A stretch of 50,619 nucleotides of DNA from an uncultured Clostridium sp. (GCA_900557165.1 USRS01000004.1:1-50619); one strand, 5' to 3'. Shown: positions 9,488 to 18,289, numbered from the stretch's first letter. Numbers and translations: made by a program. Notes: generated by a model from the letters alone, not told the origin.

Positions 9488-9877
9488 TTAATCAGCCACT
9501 TCAACTATTTCAAGTATTTCTTGTGGGCATGATTTAACACAAATTCCACAAGCTATACATTTAGATGGAGATGGTTTATCTTCAGATTTAACAATTATTC
9601 CCTTTGGACATGACTCTACACAAGTTAAACAACCTGTACACTTTTTCTTATCTATTGTATATATACCTTTAGCATTTTTAGATATTGCTTCTTCAGGACA
9701 TTTTTTAGCACAAACACCACATTGATTACAAGCTTTTACATCTAAAGCACCCTTTTTATTAACTCCAATAGATATACAAGAGAAGCCATCTTTTTTATAA
9801 AAGGCTTCAGAACAAGCAAGTTCACAAGTTAAACAAGCTTGACATAGAGATTTGTCTTTAACAACTAATTTTTTCAA
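9488..9877 (-). CDS. Four-cluster 4Fe-4S ferredoxin
   Basis: A 129-residue iron-sulfur protein with four CxxCxxCxxxC motifs (CQACLTCELAC, CNQCGVCAKKC, CTGCLTCVESC, CIACGICVKSC), so it can hold four [4Fe-4S] clusters and carry electrons like the HycB/CooF-type subunits of redox enzymes. No catalytic partner is adjacent. The start is a TTG at 9877, with AAGGGGG 8 bp upstream on the minus strand; no ATG is suitably placed. It is monocistronic, with its own terminator. Confidence 0.92.
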   Translation of the reverse strand: MKKLVVKDKSLCQACLTCELACSEAFYKKDGFSCISIGVNKKGALDVKACNQCGVCAKKCPEEAISKNAKGIYTIDKKKCTGCLTCVESCPKGIIVKSEDKPSPSKCIACGICVKSCPQEILEIVEVAD

Positions 9878-10137
9878 TTTTTTTTCCCCCTTAATATGTA
9901 GATATATTATTCATTAAAAAATAAAACATCCTATTTTTAGTGTATATGATTATTATTGTAAAATCAACGAAGTAAGAAAATCCATTGATTACTTTTTGGA
10001 AATGAAAAAAATAATCAATAATATTTTAAAGAGTTCATGCTAAAATTAAAAATAAATATTTAAAAAGTATAAATTAAATGATATATTATAAAAAATACAA
10101 TATAAAACAATCGGATAAATATATGAAGGAGGATTAA

Positions 10138-10620
10138 ATGAAAAGAACAGATTACATATCATGGGATGATTATTTTATGGGAATATCTTTACTATCAGGT
10201 ATGAGGAGTAAAGACCCTTCAACTCAAGTAGGAGCTTGCATAGTAGATAATAACAATAGAATAGTATCGATAGGTTATAATGGATTTGTTAATGGATGTA
10301 GTGATGAAGATTTCCCTTGGGAGAGAGAAGGGGAATTTTTAAAAACTAAATATCCTTATGTTGTTCATGCAGAACAAAATGCCATATTAAATGCTAGAGG
10401 AAAATCTTTAGAAGGATGCAGTATATACGTTAATTTATTCCCTTGTCATGATTGCGCAAGAAATATAATTCAGTCAGGAATAAAAAAAGTATATTATATA
10501 GATGATAAATATGCTGAGACAGATTCTACAAAGGCGTCAAAATATATGTTTGAAAAAGCAAAAGTTCAATGTATAAAATTAGAGCCTAAAATAGATAAAA
10601 TAGAAATAAAATTTAAATAA
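10138..10620 (+). CDS. Deoxycytidylate (dCMP) deaminase
   Basis: Zinc enzyme that converts dCMP to dUMP, the substrate for thymidylate synthesis. The 160-residue protein has the cytidine-deaminase-fold zinc site: HAEQNAIL (zinc His and catalytic Glu, about residues 78-85) and PCHDC (zinc cysteines, about 102-106). AAGGAGG lies 6 bp before the ATG. Its position just upstream of nrdD, folD, thyX and nrdG fits a deoxynucleotide role, although its own terminator separates it from nrdD. It resembles the dCMP deaminase half of ComEB. Confidence 0.93.
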   Translation: MKRTDYISWDDYFMGISLLSGMRSKDPSTQVGACIVDNNNRIVSIGYNGFVNGCSDEDFPWEREGEFLKTKYPYVVHAEQNAILNARGKSLEGCSIYVNLFPCHDCARNIIQSGIKKVYYIDDKYAETDSTKASKYMFEKAKVQCIKLEPKIDKIEIKFK

Positions 10621-10621
10621 G

Positions 10622-10669
10622 AAAAAAGAAATATGAAAATATGTTAGATATTTTCATATTTCTTTTTTT
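10622..10669 (+). terminator. Terminator after dCMP deaminase
   Basis: AAGAAATATGAAAATAT pairs with ATATTTTCATATTTCTT around GTTAG, then a T run. Confidence 0.88.
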
Positions 10670-10847
10670 ATTTACAATACATAAAAAAGTTAGAAAAATA
10701 ATCAATGAAAAATAATAGGATTATGTAAAATTATGTAAAAAAATATAAAAAAAAACCAATGCATTACTATTCCTACATTATAAATACTAAAGTAAAATTT
10801 AACAAAGTATTGACAAAAATAAACTTTCAAAAAGAAAAATAAATTAC

Positions 10848-10876
10848 TTGATTAAGTACCATATGTAGTATAGAAT
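10848..10876 (+). promoter_or_regulatory. Probable sigma-A promoter of nrdD
   Basis: TTGATT (10848-10853) and TAGAAT (10871-10876) are separated by 17 bp. The expected start near 10883 lies between two NrdR-like boxes. An isolated TTGACA at 10810 has no good -10 partner at the usual distance. Confidence 0.65.
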
Positions 10877-10903
10877 ATACAAGGTGATTACTATATATAG
10901 TGT
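10856..10903 (+). promoter_or_regulatory. Pair of NrdR-type operator boxes upstream of nrdD
   Basis: Box 2, TTACTATATATAGTGT (10888-10903), matches 14 of 16 bases of the known NrdR box ACACTATATATAGTGT. Box 1, GTACCATATGTAGTAT (10856-10871), is weaker with 11 of 16. Their starts are 32 bp apart, about three helical turns, as is usual for NrdR. Box 1 fills the promoter spacer and box 2 sits just after the expected transcription start, so repression by NrdR with ATP/dATP sensing is likely. Confidence 0.75.
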
Positions 10904-11022
10904 TTCACATAAAAATTAAGGTATATAACTTCTAAAAAAGTCAATAGAATACATAAAAAAATTTAAAAAATTTTTGATATAGATATTGATAGGATAGATA
11001 GTATTAGGAAAAGGAGTTGCTT

Positions 11023-12267
11023 ATGATACAAGAATTAAACATAATCAAAAGAGATGGGAAAACAGTAAAATTCGATAAAAATAAGATAGAAAATGCCATA
11101 TTAAAATCTATGAAATATGGAAGTGGAGTATATATACCAGAAATAGCTAAGGACATTGCCTTAGATATAGAATCAATTTATATGAAAAGAACTAATACAC
11201 CTACAGTTTATCAAGTAGAAGAAATAGTATATACAAAATTAATAGATTATAAACAAAATTTAACTGCTAAAGCTTATGAAGGATATAGAGCAGTACAATC
11301 ATTTAAAAGAGAAGTAAATACTACTGATGATAGTATAATTGGATTATTAGATAGAAGTAATGAAGATGTATTAAATGAAAATTCAAATAAAAATGGAATT
11401 TTAGCATCTACTCAAAGGGATTTAGTAGCAGGAGAAGTATCTAAGGATATGTCTAGAAGAAAATTAATACCTGCTCATATAGTGCATGCACATGACGAAG
11501 GTGTTCTTCATTATCATGATATGGACTATGCAATGCAACCAATTCACAACTGTATGTTAATTAACTTAGAAGATATGTTAAATAATGGAACAGTTATTAA
11601 TAATAAATTAGTTGAGTCACCAAAATCTTTTGGAACAGCTTGTACTATAGTTACTCAAATTATAGCACAAATAGCTAGTGCTCAATATGGTGGAAATACA
11701 ATAACAATAAAACATATAGCACCATTTTTAAGGGTATCATATAATAAATATTTAAATAAATATAAAGAAAAATATTCTCTTGAAATGGCTACAGAGTTAG
11801 CTCAAGAGAGAATGATGGAAGAATTAAAATCTGGTATACAAACTATAAGATATCAGTTATCAACTCTTCACACAAGTAATGGTCAATCACCGTTTTGTAC
11901 AATTTACTTAGAAATAGAAGACGGTCATGAATATGAAAAAGAAATGGCTTTAATCTGTGAGGAAATGATAGTACAAAGACTAGAAGGAATGAAAAACTAC
12001 AAAGGTCAAGTAATAGGAGAAGAATTCCCTAAATTAGTTTACCTTCTTGATGAGCATAACTGCTTAGAAGGTGGAAAATATGATTACATTACTAAATTAG
12101 CAGCAAAATGTAATACAAAAAGATTAGTTCCTGATTATCAAAGTGCAAAAATGATGAGAAAAAATTATGATGGGGAAACTTTCCCGCCAATGGGTTGTAG
12201 ATCTCATCTTAGCAACTGGAAAGATGAAAATGGAAACTATAAATGGTATGGAAGATTTAACCAGGGT
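11023..12267 (+). CDS. nrdD: Anaerobic ribonucleoside-triphosphate reductase, exon 1
   Basis: First 415 codons of the class III ribonucleotide reductase, which reduces NTPs to dNTPs with a glycyl radical under anoxia. The ATG at 11023 is chosen (AAGGAG 7 bp upstream) over the TTG at 11017. It begins with an ATP-cone (about residues 1-95, with IIKRDGKTVKFD), the allosteric dATP/ATP domain, followed by the 10-stranded barrel. Coding reaches GRFNQG at 12267. Unspliced, translation would read into the intron and stop at 12295-12297. Joined to 13524 the sequence continues as VISLNLVQVAL, the expected NrdD sequence. Confidence 0.95.
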
Positions 12268-12536
12268 AGACAGTTATTATGCCCCCTTGCTTCGTAAGGA
12301 GTAATGGAAAACTCTTTAAATTGCTAGAAACCCCTAAAGCCTATTTAACCAAATCAGAATTGGAAACAATAAATGTAATGGTTGCGAGAGCAGAAAAAAT
12401 AAATAGGATATATAAAAAGTGGTAACACAGTTTATATGAACAATGGGCAATTAGCAGCGAAATCTCTAAACCGATTAGGCATGAGAGACGTTCAACGAAT
12501 ATAATAAGAGATACCTACAAATTAAAACTTCCTTAA

Positions 12537-12579
12537 CTCATGTATAAACTTCCTTCTGATAGGATATGATAAACATGAG
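12537..12579 (+). promoter_or_regulatory. Possible hairpin hiding the homing endonuclease RBS
   Basis: CTCATGT (12537-12543) is perfectly complementary to ACATGAG (12573-12579), which overlaps the GAGG SD of the endonuclease gene (12577-12580). This could limit translation from the unspliced nrdD message, as is known for T4 intron endonucleases. The 7-bp stem with a 29-nt loop is modest. Confidence 0.4.
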
Positions 12580-12587
12580 GTAATAAT

Positions 12588-13454
12588 ATGAGAACAGGAA
12601 GTATTTATAAAATAGAATGTCTAGTAACTAAAAAAGTATATATAGGCCAAACGGTTCAAAATCCACCTATTAAAAGATGGTTAGATCATTATGGAGAAAT
12701 TAATAATTCAAGTAATGAATCATATTTATATAGAGATATTAGAAGGTTTGGAATAGAAAACTTTACATTTCAAATTTTAGAAATTGATATAAGTTTAGAA
12801 GATTTAAATAAAAAAGAGGTAGAGTATATAGAAAAATATAAATCTAATAATAGTAAATATGGATATAATCTTACAAAAGGTGGGAATTTTACTGTAAAAT
12901 CAGTAATAGGCAAAGAAAATGTAAGAGCTATAATTAATTCTATTAAATACGATAAAGAGAAAACTTTTGTTGAAATTGCAAGAATATTTAATGTTTCAAG
13001 AGATATAGTGAGTGATATAAATAATGGTGCAACATGGTATTTTTGTGATGAAGAATATCCAATAAGAGATAACTCTGCTAATAAAAATAAGTTAACTGAA
13101 AATGAAGTATATGATATATATGCAAAACTTAAAAATAAAATGAGTTTAACGGATATTGCTAAAGAATATAATGTAAGTATTACTAATATAAGCAACATAA
13201 ATCAAGGTATTATATATAGATTTTTAGAAGATGATAGTTATCCTATATATGTACCTATTAATTCAAAGCCAAGAGTTTCTATAGAGAAAATAAAAAAAGT
13301 AGTTGAACTACTAAAACATAATCCAGACTATACTTATTCAAAAATAGGAAATATTGTAGGTATAGGAAGGAAAACAGTAAGTGGAATTAATAATGGAAAA
13401 TTATATACTGATTTAGTTGAAGAACTAGGAATAAATGAATTCCCAATAAGATAG
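12588..13454 (+). CDS. Intron-encoded GIY-YIG homing endonuclease
   Basis: A 288-residue site-specific nuclease that would cut intronless nrdD alleles and drive intron copying. The N-terminal GIY-YIG domain (about 1-95) shows IYKIEC, VYIGQT, the conserved Arg in IKRWLDHY and the catalytic Glu in EVEYIEKY. The rest is made of three similar DNA-binding helix-turn-helix units (about 106-160, 165-220, 228-288), containing IVSDINNG, NISNINQG and VSGINNG respectively, like the modular repeats of I-TevI-type enzymes. It lies in the loop of P8, and its TAG stop (13452-13454) forms part of the P8 3' strand. SD GAGG lies 7 bp upstream. Confidence 0.92.
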   Translation: MRTGSIYKIECLVTKKVYIGQTVQNPPIKRWLDHYGEINNSSNESYLYRDIRRFGIENFTFQILEIDISLEDLNKKEVEYIEKYKSNNSKYGYNLTKGGNFTVKSVIGKENVRAIINSIKYDKEKTFVEIARIFNVSRDIVSDINNGATWYFCDEEYPIRDNSANKNKLTENEVYDIYAKLKNKMSLTDIAKEYNVSITNISNINQGIIYRFLEDDSYPIYVPINSKPRVSIEKIKKVVELLKHNPDYTYSKIGNIVGIGRKTVSGINNGKLYTDLVEELGINEFPIR

Positions 13455-13523
13455 GTATAAGGAATATTCTAGACCGACTTCAAAAAGAAGTGTTAAAGTA
13501 TTTCGAAAGAAACGGTATAAAAG

Positions 13524-14408
13524 GTAATAAGTCTTAATTTAGTACAAGTAGCTTTATCTGCAGAAAAAGATATGAATAAATTCTGGAAAATATTGGATGA
13601 AAGATTAGACCTTTGTAGAGAGGCTTTAATGGTTAGACATAACTTATTAAAAGGAACTTCTTCTGATATATCTCCAATACATTGGCAACATGGTGGTATA
13701 GCAAGACTTGAAAAAGGAGAGAAAATAGATTCTCTACTAGAAAATGGATACTCAACATTATCTTTAGGATATGTTGGTGTATATGAAATGACTCAAGCAA
13801 TGCTAGGAGTATCTCATACAACTAAAGAAGGTGAAAAATTTGCCCTTGAGGTAATGAATCACCTAAATGAAAAATGTAGTGAGTGGAAAAAAGAAACAGG
13901 ATTAGGATTTGGTCTTTACGGAACTCCAGGAGAAAGTTTAACTTCAAGATTCTGTAGAATAGACAAACAAAAATTTGGAGAAATTGAGAATGTAACAGAT
14001 AGAATGTATTATACAAATTCATATCATGTTCATGTTTCTGAAGAAATAGATGCTTTCTCTAAATTAAAATTTGAAAGTCAATTCCATGATATAAGTTTAG
14101 GTGGATGTATAAGTTATGTGGAAGTTCCTGATATGAGTAAAAATTTACAAGCAGTGGAACAAATAATAAACTACATTTATCACAATATACAATATGCTGA
14201 AATAAATACTAAGCCTGATGTTTGTTTCAAATGTGATTATACTGGAGAAATAAAACTTGATGATAATTTAGAGTGGTATTGTCCAAATTGCGGAAATAAA
14301 AATAAAGATGAAATGCAAGTAATGAGAAGAACTTGTGGATATATAGGCTCTAATATGTGGGGTAAAGGTCGTACACAAGAAATAGGACAAAGAGTTTTAC
14401 ATTTATAA
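13524..14408 (+). CDS. nrdD: Anaerobic ribonucleoside-triphosphate reductase, exon 2
   Basis: Last 294 codons of NrdD, read in frame from the 3' splice site; the ATG at 13572 is internal and is not a real start. It contains IHWQHGGIARL, the C-terminal zinc ribbon (CFKCDY and YCPNCG, four Cys) and the glycyl radical site RTCGYIG near the end. Spliced length is 709 residues, normal for the family, and all key C-terminal residues are intact, so the enzyme should work if splicing works. A terminator follows before folD. Confidence 0.95.
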   Translation, partial: VISLNLVQVALSAEKDMNKFWKILDERLDLCREALMVRHNLLKGTSSDISPIHWQHGGIARLEKGEKIDSLLENGYSTLSLGYVGVYEMTQAMLGVSHTTKEGEKFALEVMNHLNEKCSEWKKETGLGFGLYGTPGESLTSRFCRIDKQKFGEIENVTDRMYYTNSYHVHVSEEIDAFSKLKFESQFHDISLGGCISYVEVPDMSKNLQAVEQIINYIYHNIQYAEINTKPDVCFKCDYTGEIKLDDNLEWYCPNCGNKNKDEMQVMRRTCGYIGSNMWGKGRTQEIGQRVLHL

Positions 14409-14424
14409 AATTTACTAAAAAATA

Positions 14425-14446
14425 AAAAGGTGCTCATGCACCTTTT
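14425..14446 (+). terminator. Terminator-like hairpin between nrdD and folD
   Basis: AAAAGGTGC and GCACCTTTT pair around TCAT. The T run is short (four), so read-through into folD is likely. Confidence 0.7.
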
Positions 14447-14480
14447 CTAATATGTATAAAACAAAGAAAGAAGGTAAAAT

Positions 14481-15332
14481 ATGACATTATTAGATGCAAG
14501 ACAATTAGTTGTAAAAAAAATAGACGAATTAAAAAATAGAGTAAAAAAATTAGATAAAAAGCCTTCTTTAGTTATAATTAGGGTCGGAGAAGACTTTGCA
14601 AGTGGAAAATATGTTGCAAATAAAATAAAAAGATGTGAAGAAGTTGGAATTGAGTCAAAAATAATTCACTTAGATGAAAATGTAACACAAGATACTGTTC
14701 AAAAAACAATTTTAGATTTAAATAATGACGACAATGTAACAGGAGTATTATTACAACTTCCAATACCAAAACATTTAGATGAAGATTATTTAACAAATCT
14801 TATTAAAGATGAAAAAGATGTTGATGGTTTTACCATAGGAAATATGGGTAAATTATCTCTTGGGCTTGATGGGAATGTAGCATGTACTCCAAGGGGAATA
14901 ATAACTCTTTTAAAAGAGTTTAATATAGACATTGAAGGGCAAGATGTACTAATTATAAATCGTTCAAATATAGTTGGAAAACCACTTTCACAATTATTTT
15001 TAAAAGAAAATGCTACAGTGACTATAGCACATAGCAAAACTAAAAATTTAAAAGAAAAAATAAAATTATCAGATATAGTTGTAACGGCTGTAGGAAAAGC
15101 AAACTTTTTAGGAGTTGATGATTTTTCTGATAATACTACAATTATAGATGTATCTATTAATTTTAATGAATTTGGAAAAATGTGCGGAGATGTTTCAAAA
15201 GAAGATTATGATGTATTAGTAAATGATAAAAACTGCAATTTAACTCCTGTACCAAATGGAGTTGGACAAATGACAGTAATTGAATTAATAGAACAAACGA
15301 TAGAAATTCAAGAGAAAAAGGAAGGGAAATAA
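14481..15332 (+). CDS. folD: Methylene-THF dehydrogenase / methenyl-THF cyclohydrolase
   Basis: Bifunctional cytoplasmic enzyme interconverting 5,10-methylene-THF and 10-formyl-THF. The 283-residue protein has the family segments [20 protein letters not shown] (catalytic Lys), [23 protein letters not shown], the nucleotide-binding [13 protein letters not shown] and the C-terminal [18 protein letters not shown] precedes the ATG. thyX follows 2 bp after the stop and uses the methylene-THF made here; fhs at 28.6 kb supplies formyl-THF. Confidence 0.96.
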   Translation: MTLLDARQLVVKKIDELKNRVKKLDKKPSLVIIRVGEDFASGKYVANKIKRCEEVGIESKIIHLDENVTQDTVQKTILDLNNDDNVTGVLLQLPIPKHLDEDYLTNLIKDEKDVDGFTIGNMGKLSLGLDGNVACTPRGIITLLKEFNIDIEGQDVLIINRSNIVGKPLSQLFLKENATVTIAHSKTKNLKEKIKLSDIVVTAVGKANFLGVDDFSDNTTIIDVSINFNEFGKMCGDVSKEDYDVLVNDKNCNLTPVPNGVGQMTVIELIEQTIEIQEKKEGK

Positions 15333-15334
15333 TT

Positions 15335-16198
15335 ATGGAAACTAAATTAAAAGTGAAGCTTATATCACATACAATGAATCCAGAACTTGTAATAGCAACA
15401 GCAGGTAAGCTTTGTTATTCACCATCAAATATAGATGATTTGATGGAAAAACAAACAGATGAAAGTATAGAAAGATTTGTAAACATGATAACTTCTATAG
15501 GTCATGGAAGTGTATTAGAGCATACAAGTTTTACATTTGGTATAGAAGGTGTATCTAGAAGTTTAACGCATCAATTAGTTAGACATAGAATAGCTTCTTA
15601 TAGCCAACAATCTCAAAGGTATGTTAAAGAAACTCAATTTGAATATGTTATACCACAAGATATAAAAAATAATAAAGTATTAGAAGAAAGCTATAAAAAA
15701 CATATGGAAGATAGTCAAAAGCTATATGATGAAATAGTAGATAAATTAATTTATGACTATGTTTATAATGAAGAAGTTTATGGAAAAGTTGTGGATATTC
15801 AATTAAAAAAATGTAAAATATCAAAAGAAGAATTTATTTCTTGGAAAGAAGAAAATAAATCTGCTGATAAGTTTGTAGAGTCATTAAGAAATAGTTATAA
15901 GAGATTATGTTCAACATTAGAGAAAAAAGCAATAGAAAATGCTAGATATATATTCCCTAATGCTTGTGAGACAAAAATAATATGCACAATGAACTTAAGA
16001 AGTTTAATTAACTTCTGTCATCACAGATGTTGTAGAAGAGCGCAAGAAGAAATTAATCAGCTAGCATGGACAATGGTTGAAGAAATAGAAAAAGTAAGTC
16101 CATTACTTGCAAAAAGTTTAGGAGCATCTTGTCAATTTGGACCATGTCCAGAAGGAGATATGTGCTGTATGATGCCTTACGAAAAAAAGAATAAATAA
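15335..16198 (+). CDS. thyX: Flavin-dependent thymidylate synthase
   Basis: Makes dTMP from dUMP using methylene-THF, NADPH and FAD. The 287-residue length is at the long end of the family. The ThyX motif is present as [14 protein letters not shown] (about residues 86-99, consensus RHRxxSxxxxSxRY), with NARYIFPNA and the C-terminal [19 protein letters not shown] segment holding the substrate-binding arginines. The start codon follows the folD stop by 2 bp with SD GGAAGGG inside folD, so the two are translationally linked. Confidence 0.96.
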   Translation: METKLKVKLISHTMNPELVIATAGKLCYSPSNIDDLMEKQTDESIERFVNMITSIGHGSVLEHTSFTFGIEGVSRSLTHQLVRHRIASYSQQSQRYVKETQFEYVIPQDIKNNKVLEESYKKHMEDSQKLYDEIVDKLIYDYVYNEEVYGKVVDIQLKKCKISKEEFISWKEENKSADKFVESLRNSYKRLCSTLEKKAIENARYIFPNACETKIICTMNLRSLINFCHHRCCRRAQEEINQLAWTMVEEIEKVSPLLAKSLGASCQFGPCPEGDMCCMMPYEKKNK

Positions 16199-16239
16199 TT
16201 TTAATTACAAAAGCCATGTGATAAAAGGAGCATGATAAA

Positions 16240-16743
16240 ATGAGAATTAACAGAATTAAAGATAATGACATAGCAAATGGATTTGGAATAACCATGTCTC
16301 TTTGGACTCAAGGTTGCCCTCATCACTGCAAAGGATGTTTTAATGGAGAAACTTGGAGTTTTACAGATGGTGAAGAATTTACTGAAGAAAAATTAAATTA
16401 TATTATTGAAAATATTGATAAGCATAATGTAAAAAGAGATTTATCTATTTTAGGTGGAGAACCTCTTTGTGATGAGAATGTTGAAGGTGTTTTACAAGTT
16501 TGTAAAATATTTAAAGAAAAATACCCAGAGAAAAAAATATATATCTGGACAGGCTATACATGGGAAAACTTTAATGAACTTCAAAGAGAAGTGCTTAAAT
16601 ATATAGATGTTTTAGTAGATGGAAAATTTGAAGAAGATAAAAAAAATATCTCACTTACTTTAAGAGGATCAACAAATCAAAGAATTATCAATGTTAAAGA
16701 AACATTAAAAGAAAACAAATTAATATTATTCCTTACTTATTAA
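16240..16743 (+). CDS. nrdG: Anaerobic ribonucleotide reductase activating protein
   Basis: Radical SAM activase that places the glycyl radical on NrdD. At 167 residues it is typical. The CxxxCxxC cluster motif is QGCPHHCKGCFNGETW (about 25-40), followed by LSILGGEPL, where GGEP contacts SAM. AAGGAG precedes the ATG. nrdG normally follows nrdD directly; here folD and thyX lie between, which still leaves one deoxynucleotide transcription unit. Confidence 0.96.
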   Translation: MRINRIKDNDIANGFGITMSLWTQGCPHHCKGCFNGETWSFTDGEEFTEEKLNYIIENIDKHNVKRDLSILGGEPLCDENVEGVLQVCKIFKEKYPEKKIYIWTGYTWENFNELQREVLKYIDVLVDGKFEEDKKNISLTLRGSTNQRIINVKETLKENKLILFLTY

Positions 16744-16870
16744 ATTTAGCAATGGACGAAGTCGTTGCAATATGAACGAAGTGAATTTTTGTGTTAAATA
16801 CTTATAAATCAAATAAGTTGCTATAATATTAATTAAGAAAAAACTTTTAATTGGGGGATGATAATTACAT

Positions 16871-18076
16871 ATGTTAGGGGTAGCTTTAGAAGGCGGAGGA
16901 GCAAGAGGAGCTTTTCATGTAGGAGCTATTAAAGCCTTATTAGAAGAAGGATATGAAATAGATGGAGTAGTTGGGACGTCTATAGGAGCATTTAATGCAG
17001 CTATGATTGCTCAAGGTGATTTTGAAAAATGTTTTGAAATGTGGTGCAATATAAGCCCAAAACAATTATTTGATATAGAAGATAGGCACATAGCAAATGT
17101 GTTGACGAGAAATATTAATCTAAAAACAATTTCTTATTTCTCGAGTGAAGCAAAAAAAATCATATCAAATAGGGGAATAGATAGTGAAAACTTAAGAAAA
17201 GTTGTAGATGATTTAGTAGACGAGGATAAGCTTAGAAAAAGTAGCATGGATTTTGGTCTTGTGACAGTTGAATTAGGATCACTTAGTCCTATAGAATTAT
17301 TTAAAGAGGATATACCTAAGGGAAAATTAAAAGACTATATAATGGCAAGTGCTAGATATCCAGGATTAAAAATGGATCCCCTTGATGGAAAAACATATTT
17401 GGACGGAGGTATATATGATAACTGTCCTGTAAATTTATTAACTAAGAAAAATTATGATAAGATAATTGCCATTAGGCTTAATACTACAAAAAAATTAAAA
17501 CATATTAATGATGATATAAATATTACAGAAATTCAACCATCTATGGATCTAGGTGGAACTTTTATTTTTACTAAAAATTTGGCTCATAGAAATATCAAGC
17601 TAGGATATTATGATGCTATTAGAGTAATCAGAAATTTAAAAGGTAGAGAATATTATATAGAGCCTGTAGATGAAAAAATCATATTTAATAAATTATTAGA
17701 ACTACCAGATGAATTTATTTTAGATATAGGTAAAAGTATGGGTTTAGAAAATATTCCACCGAAAAGAATGTTATTTGAGTTTATATTACCTAATATATCT
17801 AAATATTTAAATCTAGGTAAAGAAGATACTTATCAAGATATTATTATTGCTCTTTTTGAAACTATGGCTAGAGAACGAAATATAGAAAAATTTAAAATAT
17901 ATTCTTTAAGTGAATTTTTTAGTTTAGTGATGGATAATGAAAAAGACAGTAATATTCAGACTAAAATAGGATTAAGTTTGAGTTCATTGAAAAGAAAAGC
18001 TATTGAAAATATTACGCAAGTAGATGTGGATTTAATAAATAAAAAATTAGTATGTTTATTAAATGAAAATGAATAA
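16871..18076 (+). CDS. Patatin-like phospholipase
   Basis: A 401-residue serine lipid acyl hydrolase of the bacterial RssA/patatin type. The oxyanion hole GGGARG (about 8-13), nucleophile elbow GTSIG with the catalytic Ser (about 37-41) and the dyad Asp in DGGIYDN (about 180) are all present, so it should be active. No signal peptide is seen and the protein is probably cytoplasmic or membrane-peripheral. The C-terminal ~120 residues are family-variable. It is monocistronic, ending at a strong terminator. Confidence 0.9.
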   Translation: MLGVALEGGGARGAFHVGAIKALLEEGYEIDGVVGTSIGAFNAAMIAQGDFEKCFEMWCNISPKQLFDIEDRHIANVLTRNINLKTISYFSSEAKKIISNRGIDSENLRKVVDDLVDEDKLRKSSMDFGLVTVELGSLSPIELFKEDIPKGKLKDYIMASARYPGLKMDPLDGKTYLDGGIYDNCPVNLLTKKNYDKIIAIRLNTTKKLKHINDDINITEIQPSMDLGGTFIFTKNLAHRNIKLGYYDAIRVIRNLKGREYYIEPVDEKIIFNKLLELPDEFILDIGKSMGLENIPPKRMLFEFILPNISKYLNLGKEDTYQDIIIALFETMARERNIEKFKIYSLSEFFSLVMDNEKDSNIQTKIGLSLSSLKRKAIENITQVDVDLINKKLVCLLNENE

Positions 18077-18117
18077 AAATAGATAAGTTTGTATATACAA
18101 ACTTATCTATTTTTTTG
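18077..18117 (+). terminator. Terminator after patatin gene
   Basis: AAATAGATAAGTTTGTA and TACAAACTTATCTATTT form a long stem followed by T7. Confidence 0.9.
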
Positions 18118-18289
18118 TAGATATAAAAAATAGACACCATATTCAATTCAAGTAAAAGTTATAACATATTAAAAAATAATTTTATCTAATTTAGTATATT
18201 TGAGTAGTATATAAAAAAATTTATTAAATAATAATACTTAATGGTATAATAAGTAATGCAAACAAGAAAATATATGATAGGTGATATAA

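Larger units (their letters stand above)
12268..13523 (+). mobile_element. Group I intron in nrdD, encoding a GIY-YIG homing endonuclease
   Basis: A 1256-nt intron. The 5' exon ends in U (GGGT at 12264-12267) and pairs with GCCC (12281-12284), giving P1 with the required U-G wobble. TATTAT (12275-12280) pairs with the first 3' exon bases GTAATA to form P10. The intron ends in G13523. Core sequences GGGCAATTAGCAGCGAAA and GACGTTCAACGAATAT (region 12445-12502) resemble group I Q and R elements. GAATAT (12497-12502) pairs with ATATTC (13464-13469) as P7, and ATACCTA (12511-12517) pairs with TAGGTAT (13452-13458) as P8. Excision restores the nrdD frame exactly. The core resembles phage-type IA introns; the subgroup is an inference. 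Confidence 0.92.

Noticed and set aside
12268..12297. Early nrdD stop read as a frameshift or sequencing error
   Set aside because: The break is filled by 1.25 kb with group I intron pairings and a homing endonuclease, and the two exons join exactly in frame.
12770..13198. Minus-strand open frame inside the homing endonuclease (142 codons)
   Set aside because: It is a hydrophobic antisense frame without a start signal; the plus-strand GIY-YIG protein explains the region.
13572..14408. Separate nrdD-like gene starting at the ATG 13572
   Set aside because: There is no SD before it, and 16 further conserved NrdD codons precede it back to the 3' splice site at 13524.
16741..16870. Short repeated text GAAGTGAATTTTT after nrdG, similar to GGAGTGAATTTTT near 43041-43055
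   Set aside because: Only two short, AT-rich, imperfect copies; this could be chance or a weak terminator remnant, which is not enough for a repeat family.
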